This document shows positions 42,509-55,090 of a stretch of DNA of 64,000 bases, in pieces. A program made the position numbers and the translations under genes. The stretch is from Perilla frutescens. Taxonomy: Eukaryota; Streptophyta; Magnoliopsida; Lamiales; Lamiaceae. Below the pieces are notes generated by a model. That model ran no database searches. It had not been told where the DNA came from and was given only the letters and a program-made list of their open reading frames with translations. Each line of letters opens with the position of its first letter. Position 1 is the stretch's first letter. The stretch is taken from assembly GCA_026008535.1 (NCBI GenBank), contig BRKX01000018.1, forward strand, positions 47,795,588 to 47,859,587, written 5' to 3'.

Positions 42509-45464
42509 TGTAGCACCCCGATCCCGAAAGATCATGAGAATGGACACCACGGGGGAGGGAATTAAGAAGTGGGAAAGAAATGGGGTAATAAAATTAATAA
42601 CGGGGTGTTAATCCAAAAGGATTAATGTTTGGAAGAAAATTTAACAACCGAGTATGCCAAAGATAGGTTATGCTTTTCAGAAAATTAGACAGCATAACCT
42701 CTGTAATTAGAGCGAATCCCCGTTTATAACGGCTTATAAGAGAAGAATGGAAGCTATAACAATTCAATAAGCCCTTTCATAGGCCAAACGGAAACAAATA
42801 ACCAGATACCAACAATCAATAGACCCATTCATAGGTCGACAAAAGAAACAGACACCAATATGCTGAACAAATTATGCCCTTCCATAGGCCAAAATGAATG
42901 ATCAAATAGACATAACGAAAGATGGGCTTCCTCCCCTTAGAATAATTATATAGCTAAGCATATGATACATGTTAACTAGGAAGTCAACAAATGTTCAGAA
43001 TCAGAGAAGCAGAATCATATCAACAAAATACCAAGATCATAGTTCTTAGCATTTAGCAAAAGAATATCATATGTGCGGAAGCTCAATTCTTAACAGAATA
43101 CTAATAAAAAGAGACGACAACGAAAAAAAAATATGTAAATCATAATAGCCCATATCTCAGCCTCGTCACCTCCACGCTCCAGCCTACTGACCTGAAAATG
43201 TTTGAAAAGATTTGAGCTGAGTACTAATGCACTCAGTGGGCAAGTTTTGACAATTCAAGTTATGCAAATCATTTTGTTAAAGTAATCTATCTGTGTTTAT
43301 GCAGGTAGTGAAGCTTAGGAGGTTTAAAAGTTGGAAGCAACCTAAGTTCACCAAAACATTTTATCATGAAGCGCTTAAGAGTATAACCCGTCACTGCCCG
43401 CAACCCAAACTACATCACCAGCGCATAACGTTGAGTATGGCCAAAGTATACCCAAAGAGTATAACCAATAAGTGTTTCATTTTAGTCTCACCGACAAGGA
43501 GTAGGGTAGGACAAATAATGCATGCATACTGTAGCTATTCACATTGACACAACGTTTGTTTATGAGACTCCGACAACATACAGTAGCATATAAATATTTA
43601 ACACAGATAATCACATATGCAATTTTAGCAAAGCAGAGCTTAAGAACTCGAAAGATACAATTTGCAAAGATAGTATAGTATAACCCACCTTATACATACA
43701 GAAGTCCTAACAAGGATCCAACACTCGAACACGGTACTGGAGACGGAGCAACGGTCCAGAGTCCTTCCCTGGTTCCCCTAGGCTAAGCTACTCTAACCAT
43801 CTCGAGATTCAATCCTTCACCTTTCTCATAAGTCATGCAAATCCTACAAGGATCGATCTTCGACTCAGAACGACTACTATATTTTCGGAAATTATTCTAC
43901 TGTAATCCGAGCTATTATTTAATTTTATTCTTTTTAGAAATAGATTGCGTGACTCTAGAGACCTCGAATAATTCCGACGAAGAAGGAAATGAATTCCAAA
44001 ATATTATTCCTGATTTATTGAGACCAACTGATTTGACAAAGGTCTCTTTTCAAAACTTGCCATTTTAATCGATTTTTATTCGATTTGTACCACGACACTT
44101 TTTAACCGTTCAAAAATTACGAAAATATTCAGGGACCATCCTATATATGTCAAGACTGTAGTTTGAGAGTTTTAGAATTTTTCAATAACACGTGCTCCCG
44201 GTTCAAAAATAACTGCTTAAATTAAATAATCGAGATTTTTCAAAACTCATCCAAAAATTACGAAATTCGACGGGTATATAGGAAATATTATTTCGAGCAA
44301 CTTTTGTGCAGAAACTTTTTCAATTTGAGGAGCCGAAAGGGCCTGAATTTAAAAAAATAGTGGCAGATCGGTTCTTTTATTTATGCAAGTTTTCCGACTA
44401 TTTCACCAGTTTCCGGTCGTCGGACGAGAACGCTCTGAACATACGAAATGTAGTACACATTTAAATACACGACATATTAAAATTTGGGCTAAAAAGAACG
44501 AGAAATGGACGGATACAATAGCAACGCGACGTGGAAACGTCGCCATTTTCCGGCGACATGGCTGCAGCTCCGGCGATGTCGACGGCGGCAGCAGGATGGT
44601 GGTTGTTGGCAGCTTCAGCGGCAGCTTCCTCCTCTCTCTCTCTTCTCTCTCTCTTTTTCGGATCTCTCTCTCTCGGCACTCTTCTCTCTTTTCTTCTTTT
44701 TCTTTCTTTATCTAATCTCTCTCACTCTCTCCACTTTATCTCACTTTCTCTAATATAATATAAATGGGGGGAATTGATAAGGATCAACCGGGTGGGGGAA
44801 AATTATAGATATCGATTAGGATATTTATTAGGATATTTAATATAATATTAAAAAAATTACCTTTTGGACTCAACTAAAAGTTGTTTTATTTTACCGGGAT
44901 GTCCAATTGATCTCGCATTATAAATATAAAAATATCGGGAGGTTCATTGGCTCATTTCCTATTTAATGAACTTAAAATGGTATGCCGAAAATATTATTGG
45001 ATAATCGAACGAGAAAAGATTCATTTTCAAATTAACTAGAAATCACCATTTATTTATCAAAAATATTGTTGGAAGTTCGTTTGATCTTTGATTAAAAATC
45101 CGTGGACACCGGCGGATTCCTTGGATCGTTTCCTATTGAAAAACTCTGACGAGTCAAGTCTCGGGATGTCGCAAATATTTCCGATTAAATTAAAATTATT
45201 ATTCACGTTCTCTTTGACTGTTGGGGTTTTGATTGACCTCAAATTAAAATTTTAAAAGTACCATTGAAGTTCTCAGGTCATTCTATTTCCACGAAAATTA
45301 TTATTGACCACACGTCAAAAATAATTAAATGATTTTCCAATTAAATAACACCTAAAGTCGCGTCTTATAATCGTTTAACTGCTATGAAGCCCTAATCTCT
45401 TCCATTAATCTCTTAATGGCAATTAAGCTCTAAATAAAATATTCTGAAGATACGGGGCGTTACA
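42509..45464 (-). repeat. left (3') LTR of the gag-pol-less gypsy element
   Basis: Plus-strand ends TGTAGCACCCCGATCCCG and ACGGGGCGTTACA, 2956 bp. It contains the conserved hairpin (43217-43236) and a GC-rich block with CTCTCT runs at about 44530-44700. Confidence 0.9.
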
Positions 45465-48374
45465 TTCCACCCTCCTTAAAAAAAATTTCGTCCCGAAATT
45501 TCCATATCCTTGAGAAGTAATATCAAAGTATATCCTTAAGGTTCAATACCCAACTTTCTTCACTTGTCTGCCTGGAACCAATAAGGTTCTCGTACTTTAG
45601 ATTGATTCTCAACCTCTAGCCCTCTATCCTCTTTCTTCTTGATTATATACTTTTTTGAAGAGTCTATACTTGTTCTACTTTTATTGGCAGATTTATTCTC
45701 ACGGAAGACTGAACGTTGGCCACCTCTCTCTATCCTTTATGAAAGCTATCACGATGCATTGTTTATAATATTCCCATGATTTCGCATTTCGAAAAGGTAC
45801 GCCCTTGAATGGTTGCCTTGCACATTCTATCAGGTTTGAAACTTGCTTCATATTATTCTTTAAAACCTTGAGGTTCAACTTTCTTGTGCTTTAAAACGTA
45901 TTCCCGATGCAACTCAATCTTTAAATTCCTCGGTGTACTCTTCTCGTTTCGTCAAGGTGGTAATTTGCTCCCATTGATTTTCGCGTACATAAAGATCACA
46001 TGTCTAGACTTTAACTATAAGCTCGAAACTTGCTTGTTGGTGTCCATTGATCATCTTAAATGTTACGAACCGGGAAATTACTTTTAGAATTGCACTTTCA
46101 ACTTTGGAAGGCACTAACTGGTACTGCTTTGGTTTAATTCCCCACTATGGAATACTATCACTCGTCCTCCCAACGATACACTTAAGGGAATACTTCTATA
46201 AGCTCTCTCTTCTATTTGAGGACCCACACTCGAGTTCTATGAGTGGGAGTAAAAGAAAAAAAATGCCTCTGAGTGAGGACTTTATCTGATCAATAATTCT
46301 TTAACAAGTTCAAAAGCTGGAAGAGATATAACACTAGGTTATTTGTACCAAAAATATTACCTTTTCAGAGGACTTATAAACTCGAAGAGTTCTCGCACAT
46401 TACAAAGATATATGGGAATAACAAAAGAAAATCAACGCTTAAGAGCTGAGAATCGTGCTTGAAATATTTTCATAAAGGCGTCAGCATTGCCTAATAAGGA
46501 AATGCCATTGCTGATTCTTGATGATCAAAGAAGTATCATCTAAAAGATTTCAAATTATCCAAGAGGATAAAATCAACGAAACCCAAATGGTATAAATGGA
46601 GAGTTTCAAATGATATGAAGTTGTTAAAGGGAAATTGATTCAATTAACAAGAGAATAAATCAATTTCAAAAGAGAATGAATAAATCGATTCTATTGACAC
46701 GAGAATGAATAAATAGACTCATCAAAACTTCCTATCATAATGAAACTCTCAATCTATCGAACACTAGGTCTATCTTCTTAAAGATCTTTTTCGAGTTCTC
46801 CTTCCTTCTGGAGCATCTCGCACTTTTCCTCTTTAAGAGGTTGCTGTGAAATAACGTGAGTCGGTTAGACTTTAATCGGCTGCGCCTGGCTGGAAAAGCG
46901 ACATCTGGGGATCACTTCCTACCCACCGGAAGGATACGAGAAAACGACTTGATCTATGATACCTCCTGGACTCACAATAGTTTGAATTTAACATCTCATG
47001 GGAGCTCAGTAGAACACCTGACCGACATGTCTTCGAATTATTTTGGTTGCAATTGTAACGATAATCTTTACCTTTATTCTAAAAATCGATCCAAAACAAG
47101 CGACAAATCTTAAACATGAAACACGTCATGGCCTCAATTGGCTATCTACTGAATCGAATAACTTTTATCTGGGAGAACGAATCTACATTCACTCTCTGAA
47201 ACAACAACTGGATCTTTAAACACGACTCTCAAGCTGAAATCATGCATAGAGATTCCTTGAACTTGCAGTAGATCCACAATCTGATAACTGGCCTATAAAT
47301 CGATTACTCATTTCTTTGCTTCTAATTCGAAGTTAAAGCTTTATAACCTCATCTCCACATGGAGGTATAAAAGGTGGTGATCGGTCTACCTCAATATTTC
47401 ACTCAGGTGATAATTCTAATGTTGAACCTTGTTTGCAGTAGCCATCATCGTCTAACATATCTGCCCACAAAAATTCACAGTCTCCATATAGATCGTTGAC
47501 TTATGTTTTTATTTTCAAAATATTTTATTCCTTAATGTGTCCATCATCCTAGTAACAACGCAAATTCTTAGTCAACTTTAACACAGCTCAATCTGAAAGA
47601 CTTCTTCTAACCTGATGTTGAGCCCCATAGAGTAGGTTATTTCCCCAATGAACTCAAACACCGAATCGATATCTTTCTTGGTATACGTATGAGATTTCAT
47701 AATCCGCTCATCGTGATATACATGTGGCAGTTATTCTGAGCCGTAAGTTTATGTTCAGTCATCAAAATGAAACGTTTCCCCAGTCAAACTATGTTTTTAA
47801 CAATCTCATTAGTGTTTACAAATTCAGCCTAAGTTCAGCAACTATGGGCTAAGTTAATCTTACATTCTCCCACTTTCAAGTTCTTGTACTCATTCAAGAG
47901 TATAAACAATAAACACATTCCGGCTATCAATGTTTACAGTATGCATTCCGCACGTTCCCAACATCACAAGTATGCACAAGGCATATATAAACAAGTTCAT
48001 ACATATATGTAATCAACATAGTTTTTCGACAGAAATCAGTATGCTCACAGACATATTTCAAAACAAGTATGCTATCACTATAGCAATAGAATACGCAATC
48101 AGCGCAGTTAATCAGAGTATGCTATCCGCATAATAATCAATCTTTCGAGGAATTCCCGTCAACACGGCGAATCCTAATCTTTCATTTTTAGACAGACTTA
48201 ACATAAATAATGTAAACTTCTAAAAACTAAAATTTGCATAAAAACATGCGTATCTTTTAACCTGTTGCGTGAGTGACGAGCTAAAGGCTTATATAATATC
48301 ACACGGAATTTTAATGAAAGACGAAATAATACCCAGCAGGTCTACAGAGTTACAAACCTGCTCTGATACCACTT
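45465..48374 (-). other. internal region of the gag-pol-less element
   Basis: About 2.9 kb. The left edge holds a polypurine tract (minus strand AAGGAGGGTGGAA at 45465-45478, after GGGACGAAATT). The right edge holds the leader wording also seen in the complete element (about 47815-47880) and the primer binding site. Between them no protein is recognisable in any frame. A minus-strand stretch just inside the polypurine tract could be a ruined chromodomain tail, but the evidence is weak. Confidence 0.7.
48360..48371 (-). other. primer binding site for initiator tRNA-Met
   Basis: The minus strand reads TGGTATCAGAGC three bases inside the right LTR, as in the complete gypsy element. Confidence 0.9.
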
Positions 48375-49637
48375 TGTAGCGCCCCGATCTTGAAAGATCG
48401 TGAGAATGGACGCCACGGGGGTGAGAATTAAGAAGCGGGAAAGAAATGGGGTGATTAAATTAATGATGGGGTGTTAATCCAAAAGGATTAATGTTTGGAA
48501 GAAAATTTAACAATCGAGTATGCCAAAGATAGGTTATGCTTTCCGGAAAATTAGACAGCATAACCTCTGTAATTAGAGCGAATCCCCGTTTATAACGGCT
48601 TATAATAGAAGAATGGAAGCTGTAACATTTCAATAAGCCTTTTTCATAGGCCAAACGGAAACAAATAACCCGATACCAACAATCAATAGACTCATTCATA
48701 GGTCAACAAAAGAAACAGACACCAATATGCTGAACAAATTATGCCCTTCCATAGGCCAAAATGAATATGATCAAATAGACATAATGAAAGATGGGCTTCC
48801 TCCCCTTGGAATAATTATATAGCTAAGCATATGATACATGTTAACTAGGAAGTCAACAAATGTTCAGAATCAGAGAAGCAGAATCATAACAACAAAATAC
48901 CAAGATCAGAGTTCTTAGCATTTAGCAAAAGAATATCATATGTGCGGAAGCTCAATTCTTAATAGAATACTAATAAAAAGAGACGACAAAAAAAAATATA
49001 AATCATAATAGCCCATATCTCAGCCTCGTCACCTCCACGCTCCAGCCTACTGACCTGAAAATGTTTGAAAAGATTTGGGCTGAGTACTAATGCACTCAAC
49101 GGGCAAGTTTTGACAATTCAAGTTATGCAAATCATTTTGTTAAAGTAATCTATATGTGTTTATGCAGGTAGTGAAGCTTAGGAGGTTTAAAAGTTGGAAG
49201 CAATCTAAGTTCACCAAAACATTTTATCGTGAAGCGCTTAAGAGTATAACCCGTCACTGCCCGCAACCCAAACTACATCACCAGCGCATAATGTTGAGTA
49301 TGGCCATAGTATACCCAAAGAGTATAACCAAGTATTTCATTTTAGTCCCACCTACATGGAGTAGGACAGGACAAATAATGCATGCATACTGTAGCTACTC
49401 ACATTGACACAACGCTGGTTTATGAGACTCCGACAACATACAGTAGCATGTAAATATTTAACACAGATAGTCACATATGCAATTTTAGTAAAGCAGAGCT
49501 TAAGAACTCGAAAGATACTATTTGCAAAGATAGTATAGTATAACCCACCTCATACATACAAAAGTCCTAACAAGGATCCAACACTCGAACACGGTACTGG
49601 AGATGAAGCAATGGTCCAGAGTCCTTCTCTGGTTCCC
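48375..49637 (-). repeat. right (5') LTR of the gag-pol-less element, first part
   Basis: It matches 42509 onward and stops inside CTGGTTCCC, where the Athila-like element begins. The hairpin at 49080-49099 has lost the final G of its stem. Confidence 0.9.
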
Positions 49638-51235
49638 TGGCACACCATCGTTTTAGTGTGCAAAAATACACTTGCGGGCAAATCGTCCACAAATGCTTAA
49701 TCTGTCTTCAACGGCTAGTATAGCTGGTGAAGACGGATGTCGATGCCACGAGGAGTGTTTATAACCTTCTGTCTTTTTTTAGTTTTGGTTTGGGTCTTCA
49801 GTGTCACTCAAAAACCTTGCTAATAAACTTAAACTAACCAAATGCTGAAAAGAAAATCACAAGAGAAAATATCAGTAATAAAAGTGTTCAAGTCAAAGCA
49901 TCAAGTCATTCGGTAGGTATGCGCAATCCCGGGCAAAACACATGTAATTACCACTACTACCCATTGTGCCCACACTAGCAGAAAGATCAAAAATCGAATC
50001 CCTATGGCCAAATATGGGTAATTGTCACTTTGAGGGTTAACCAGTTATAGGAAATTGATACGATCGGCCACTCCCCAATCACTTCTTACATTATATCATC
50101 TAGATGATACGATCGGCACCTAAGGACCTAACTATACAGGAACCTAAGGAGAGAATCACACAAAGGTTTTGCAAGCATAGCAGCTTTGAGGGCAAAAGCG
50201 ACCCGATTCTAGTAGGTTTGACACGGTCTTGTGCCTGCATATACTACTCAATCTTAACTACCAAGGCTGCCACCCCCGGACTTGTTACTATGCGAGTATC
50301 GAGGCATGGGTCACATATACACTCCCACGTAACTAACACTAGTACCAGTTAATTAGAAATGCGCGCTTTCATCTCCAACCACCATTTACCTATGTCTAAG
50401 TGAAAAACAAGTTAAGATTGTGAAGCCTTAAGGCATTAAAGTCCGATTACCTCATGCATATATTCTACCCTTAGACCATTACTTTCACTTGAACAGTGGA
50501 TACTTAGCCACTAAACATAGAAACGGAAGTAAAAGAAATGAATAAAGACATCTTACTTGGAAAGGAAATAATTCGATTAACTCCTGGGCCCAACCCCAGT
50601 TTTGCCAACAAAACAACTGAACTACCTTTTTGCGGGCAAACCGCCAGCTTCAGTCAGACAGAATATCCAGAAACTAAACTAAATAAGAAAATAGTAAATT
50701 GTATCTTGAAGTGCGAAATTGAGTTTTTGGAACGTCGCCCCCAATATGAAAATAGATAAAAGTATTTATAGCAACTGAATTAAGGCTTCAAGCAGCCCAG
50801 ATTTTACCCACGCAGGGGTTCTTGCACTCCTCCACTTCCTCCTCTTTATGCTCCATGTTCTTCCTTGATTTTAGGAGTGGTAGCAACAAACCCTAGCGTC
50901 TCCAGCAGCTTTCTGATGTCCCCACTTCCTTCCCAACGTGCTTAGACCTCCCCAAGACTCGGAACTGACCGCCACATCACCTCCACGTGCATATAGGAGC
51001 TGGCCCACGATTCTGTTGCGCAATTCTCGCAACAACTTTGACTGGGTCATCGGCAGGCAAATCAGTCCTTTGTGCCCTCAGCATAAATAGCACCTGTCTG
51101 TGCCTATTGTGGTGGTTTTGTGCCCTCAGCCTCCTGCAATCAGCTTTACCCCCAAAACTAGACTAGACTCTATACTAGACACTTAAAAAGGGTGTAAAAA
51201 GATAAAAGAAAAGGCACGAATTTGAGTCTTCATCA
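49638..51235 (-). repeat. Athila-like 3' LTR
   Basis: Plus-strand ends TGGCACACCATCG and GAGTCTTCATCA, 1598 bp. It pairs with 60564-62161. Confidence 0.95.
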
Positions 51236-51248
51236 CACCCACACACTT
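51236..51248 (-). other. Athila-like polypurine tract region
   Basis: The minus strand reads aagtgtgtgggtg before the TG of the LTR, preceded by CTTGAGGACAAG, a wording typical of Athila-type elements. The run is less pure than usual. Confidence 0.65.
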
Positions 51249-52410
51249 GGACTATACTTGTCCTCAAGTATGAATGTAACTTTAACTCAAAACAACAAAA
51301 AAAAATAGAAGACTCAAATGACTCAAAACAAGACAATACATCATATGAATCATAAGTTGATAAATGGCATAACAGTTTGAACATAATGATGCAGGCAAAT
51401 CGGATCAATCAAACTCGGGCTACTATTGTAGTGTACACTCAGCTCGCCTTTTTCTCGAGTGTTTAGGTTAAGTTTTTACTCTCAACAATTCCACCAAATT
51501 ATCATCAACAAACTTGCAAACACCCTGTATAAACAATGTACATTATTCACATGCATGCATATTAAAAGGTTTTATGAGGGTTGTAATGGGGCATGCGGAT
51601 CAAGGTTGGAAATATTTAGGAACTGGCTACCTTCAATAGTATTCGGGCAAAATCAGCACTGGCAGCTCTGTGCCCACATAACAACCTAGGGAAAATAAAA
51701 ATTCAAACACTTTTTATTTTTTTATTTACTTTTTTTTCTTTCTTTGTGCCCATTTCTGGCATCCTGTCACTATTTGGCTTAAACATGCTACCAATACGAG
51801 CATAAAGGTTTCATTCTCAGTCATAAGATACTCTTTAAAGAGAGATTTTCAGAACGTAGGTCATGAACAATTAAGCAGACTCAAATAATGGCAACAATGG
51901 GAAGCATTTATCCGTGAATAATATGGCCAAATAACGACAAACGAAAATGCCTTAATCATCTAAGCATGCATGAAATCAAGTTTGACAGGGCATAAACAAG
52001 TAAGCATCAAATGAGGTGGTGGAATTTAAACACACAGAAAGAAGTCGCAAATGTAATTTGGGCTCAAAGCTCACTGGGTAGTTATATATTGCTTTCACAT
52101 GCGATTGATTAATTCCATCTGCCTAACAATAAATTTATGTCCATATATGCCCAATGTTAATCTATGACTCATATGCTATAGACTCAACATGCACACACAA
52201 AATAAAAACACAAACACCACTACCTAGGCATATCCCTCCCACACACTTGCTGTGCAAAGCACCCTTGCGGGCACAAGCAGTAATGTGGGTTAGATATGCC
52301 CAAAACAGACTCTATATATACAGACGCAAATATAAAAAAAAAATAGACACTAAACACACAAACAAAAATAAAAACAAACAAATCCTAAACTAATGGGGAT
52401 AAAGCATGAT
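51249..52410 (-). other. non-coding spacer between third ORF and 3' LTR
   Basis: About 1.2 kb without a recognisable protein. Long spacers on either side of the third ORF are normal for Athila-type elements. Confidence 0.6.
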
Positions 52411-54510
52411 TTAAGGAGAGGAGGGATAGTCTAACCCGAGGTGAACACAAATGCTCTGCAGGGCTTTCTCAACTCTTTTAAGCTTCTTTGAATCTGCACT
52501 GCTCTGTGCCCTGCTCGGTCCTTCTTGTGCCCTGGGCGATTCTTCTTGTGCCTTGGGGGCCTTTCTCTTGTCAAAGTATGTTAGTTCGTCAAAGGGGAGG
52601 AAGTATGGGGTGTTCTCTTCAGTGAACCCAACTAGCTGCATCCGCTCCAGCCTCTGGGCATCGAGATACTCTGTTCCTTTGTCAAGCTCTAGGTACCCTT
52701 CAAAGACGTCGTCGAGGTCGCCACCTTTCAAGCCTTCAAAAATTCTGGCCACGAACGTGCCCAAAGCTACAACAGTTGCTCTAGTGTTGCTGGTCTGAGC
52801 CTGCAATTGAATTGCCAGAATGTAGCCGAGGTTGACCTTCCGCTTGTGCACCATGTTCCATAATAGGAATACCTCCTGCTGCGTGACTTGGCCTGTGCCA
52901 TCCTTGCGCCCATAAAGGTTGAATGCCATCCATCTATGGCAAATCTGGAGGGCGTGGTCAGAGATGTGCTTGTCCTTGCTTGAGCCCGAAAGATAGAAGC
53001 CTTTGCCTCCAATTTCCTCCCACCGTTGCTGAATGTTTCAACTCCAGTCGTCGCCAACGCTGGTTGTTGCTTCTTTGTACCACTTCGAATGGACATCTTT
53101 TGGTTGGATAAAATCCAACAGCAGATTCAATCTTGAGATTGACATGCTATAGCTCTCTCCAGCTATGTAGAAGTTTACCACTCCGGGTGTCTCCAGACCA
53201 AATCCCTGCACTGGCTTGAACTCATATGAGGAAAGAAATTCAATGGTCAAAGAGGGGCGTACCGTGTTCCTCCAGCCGAGTAGTTGCTCCCATCTGATGT
53301 TAGAAAAATATTCATACACTTGGTCCATGACTCCAAGTGTGTTCAGCGTGCTATCATGAAGAACGTACAAGGGCAGATGCTTCTTCTTGTTCAATCTCTC
53401 GATAATTCCTTGTCTTGAGCTGCTTGGATCCTCCTTCTCTTCCTTAGCCGAGCGGCGAGGGAGAGTTCTGAGTGGCACTCTGCTTTTTGTGCCCTTTTTT
53501 ACCCTTGCGGGCACATAGGATTGAACAGGAGCTGGGATGATTTGGATTTCCAGTTCCACTTCCTCGCTGTGCACTGACTTCTCTTCCTCTTCATTGTTGG
53601 ACTGCTCCACATCTAGCTTTCTCTTGGTGGGTAACTTCTCTTGTTTCTTCAACTCCTTGCTAACTGGCTTCTTTGACTCCTTGCTGACTGGTTTGGTTCC
53701 CTTCGACTTGCTCTTCGACTTTTCAGGCAAATCGGGACCCTTGCTTTAACTTGGTTCCCTTTGTGCCTCCTTCGAGACCTCCTGTGATTTTGCCTTCTTC
53801 GACTTTTTCTTCTCTGCGGGTGGATCGGGTTGTGTCTGTTTTGATTGCTCAGACTGGCTGTGGGCATTCTCAAAGGTAGATCCCTCTGAGGCAACTTTGT
53901 CGTCCTCCATCGATTCCTCTTTCTCTTTTTCCAGTTCTGGTTCCTTCTCCTTCTCCTCTTGCTGATCTTGCTCTAATTTCTCCTCCTCTTTTTCATCTTC
54001 TTCTTCCATGCTTTCGCCTTCAGACTCCTCATCCCCTTCTTCTTCATCGCCGCTGCTATTTTGTTTTTCTTCCTCCGCCTCCTCTTCTTTCTCTGGTTCT
54101 TTTTCAGGCTCAGAATCACCTGTTTCTTCGCTGGGTTGGGGTGTCGGCGGCTTCTCAGGGGTTGGTGGTTTCTCAGGTATAGGTGTTGGGTCGGGGTTTT
54201 GCCCAGCTGGTGGTGGGCTCTGCGGTTTGCCCTTATCAGCTTCAACTTTCTTCTTTTTCGATGCACCGCCCTTAGCTTTCGGCGGTGCTCGTTTCTTTTT
54301 CTCTGCTTGCGGCGGCGGGAGTGGTGGGTGTTGTGGCAGAATGGTTTGGATGGGTGAGGGGTTGAGGACGGGTTCGGAGCTTTGTTTCGGCTCCTCTGGC
54401 TGGGTCAACTGGGTGGTCTGCGTCGTCTCTTGTGATGATTCGCCGACGTTGCAGGCACTGCGGCGTGTGCCTCGCTTGACAGTTTCTCCAGTTTTCTTTG
54501 CCTTCACCAT
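52411..54510 (-). pseudogene. Athila-type third ORF (env-like position), two stops
   Basis: One frame of about 700 codons starts at an ATG (MVKAKKTG) at 54510 and ends at 52411, broken by stops at 53746 and 53038 (left base). The first 330 residues are highly charged and repetitive: proline-rich, then Glu/Lys-rich runs, probably disordered or coiled. The rest is globular (YEYFSNIRWEQLLGWR, LTIEFLSSYEF, FYIAGESYSMSISRLN, WMAFNLYGRKDGTG, NMVHKRKVNLGYILAIQL) and resembles the plant-specific Athila ORF1-type domain. I see no signal peptide or clear membrane segment, so its position is env-like but an envelope function is not supported. Its role is unknown. Confidence 0.75.
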
Positions 54511-55090
54511 TTTTTTCTTTGCGGAATTTGAGAAGTAGGGTTTGCTTTGCTTGAGTTGTGAGCAATCAAAGGCGGAGGGGGAGTATTGAATTGCTTCTGG
54601 GACGTGGGGTTTTGTGAGGGTGGTGGGTTTATGCAGAGAGATCGTGGCCGAGATTTTAGGGAACGGTTGTGCCTAATTTTGAGAGATTTGGGGAATTTTG
54701 AATTTGGGAGAGAAATATCTTTAAAATTTGAAATAATGATATGGATATATCATCTCTCCCTCACTCCCCTTTTTTTCGGCTTCAATTTTCAACCACTATC
54801 GAAACTGCATGGGGAAACCAACCGTCTCTGCAGCATACTGGCCATGTCCAATCGGTCAAATCAGCTACAGTTCCCACCAACACACTTGAACCTTGCTGTG
54901 CCCTGCACATGACTTTGTCCATAGCGATGCGTTTCCAGTCTTTGCCTTCCTGCAGCGTTAATTCACAAACAAAATACAACTAACAAACATAATTGAAATT
55001 AAAGCAAGTAAACAAATCGGGTTGCCTCCCGTCCAGCGCCTTTGTTTAAGGTCTTTGGCTCGACCTTGTTGTGCCTTCAATAGTACTCAG
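54511..55090 (-). other. spacer between pol and third ORF
   Basis: No protein is recognised in it. The right edge contains the worn end of pol. Confidence 0.5.

Noticed and set aside
44461..44758. Alanine/serine-rich and Arg/Glu-rich ORFs, repeated at 62816-63164
   Set aside because: They arise from CTCTCT and GGCGGC low-complexity sequence in both LTR copies; the sense-strand version lacks an ATG start.
52411..54510. Calling the Athila third ORF an envelope gene
   Set aside because: Position fits, but no signal peptide, membrane span or fusion-type features are visible.
54008..54538. 176-codon plus-strand ORF rich in serine and phenylalanine
   Set aside because: It is the mirror of the Glu/Lys-rich third ORF of the Athila-like element.
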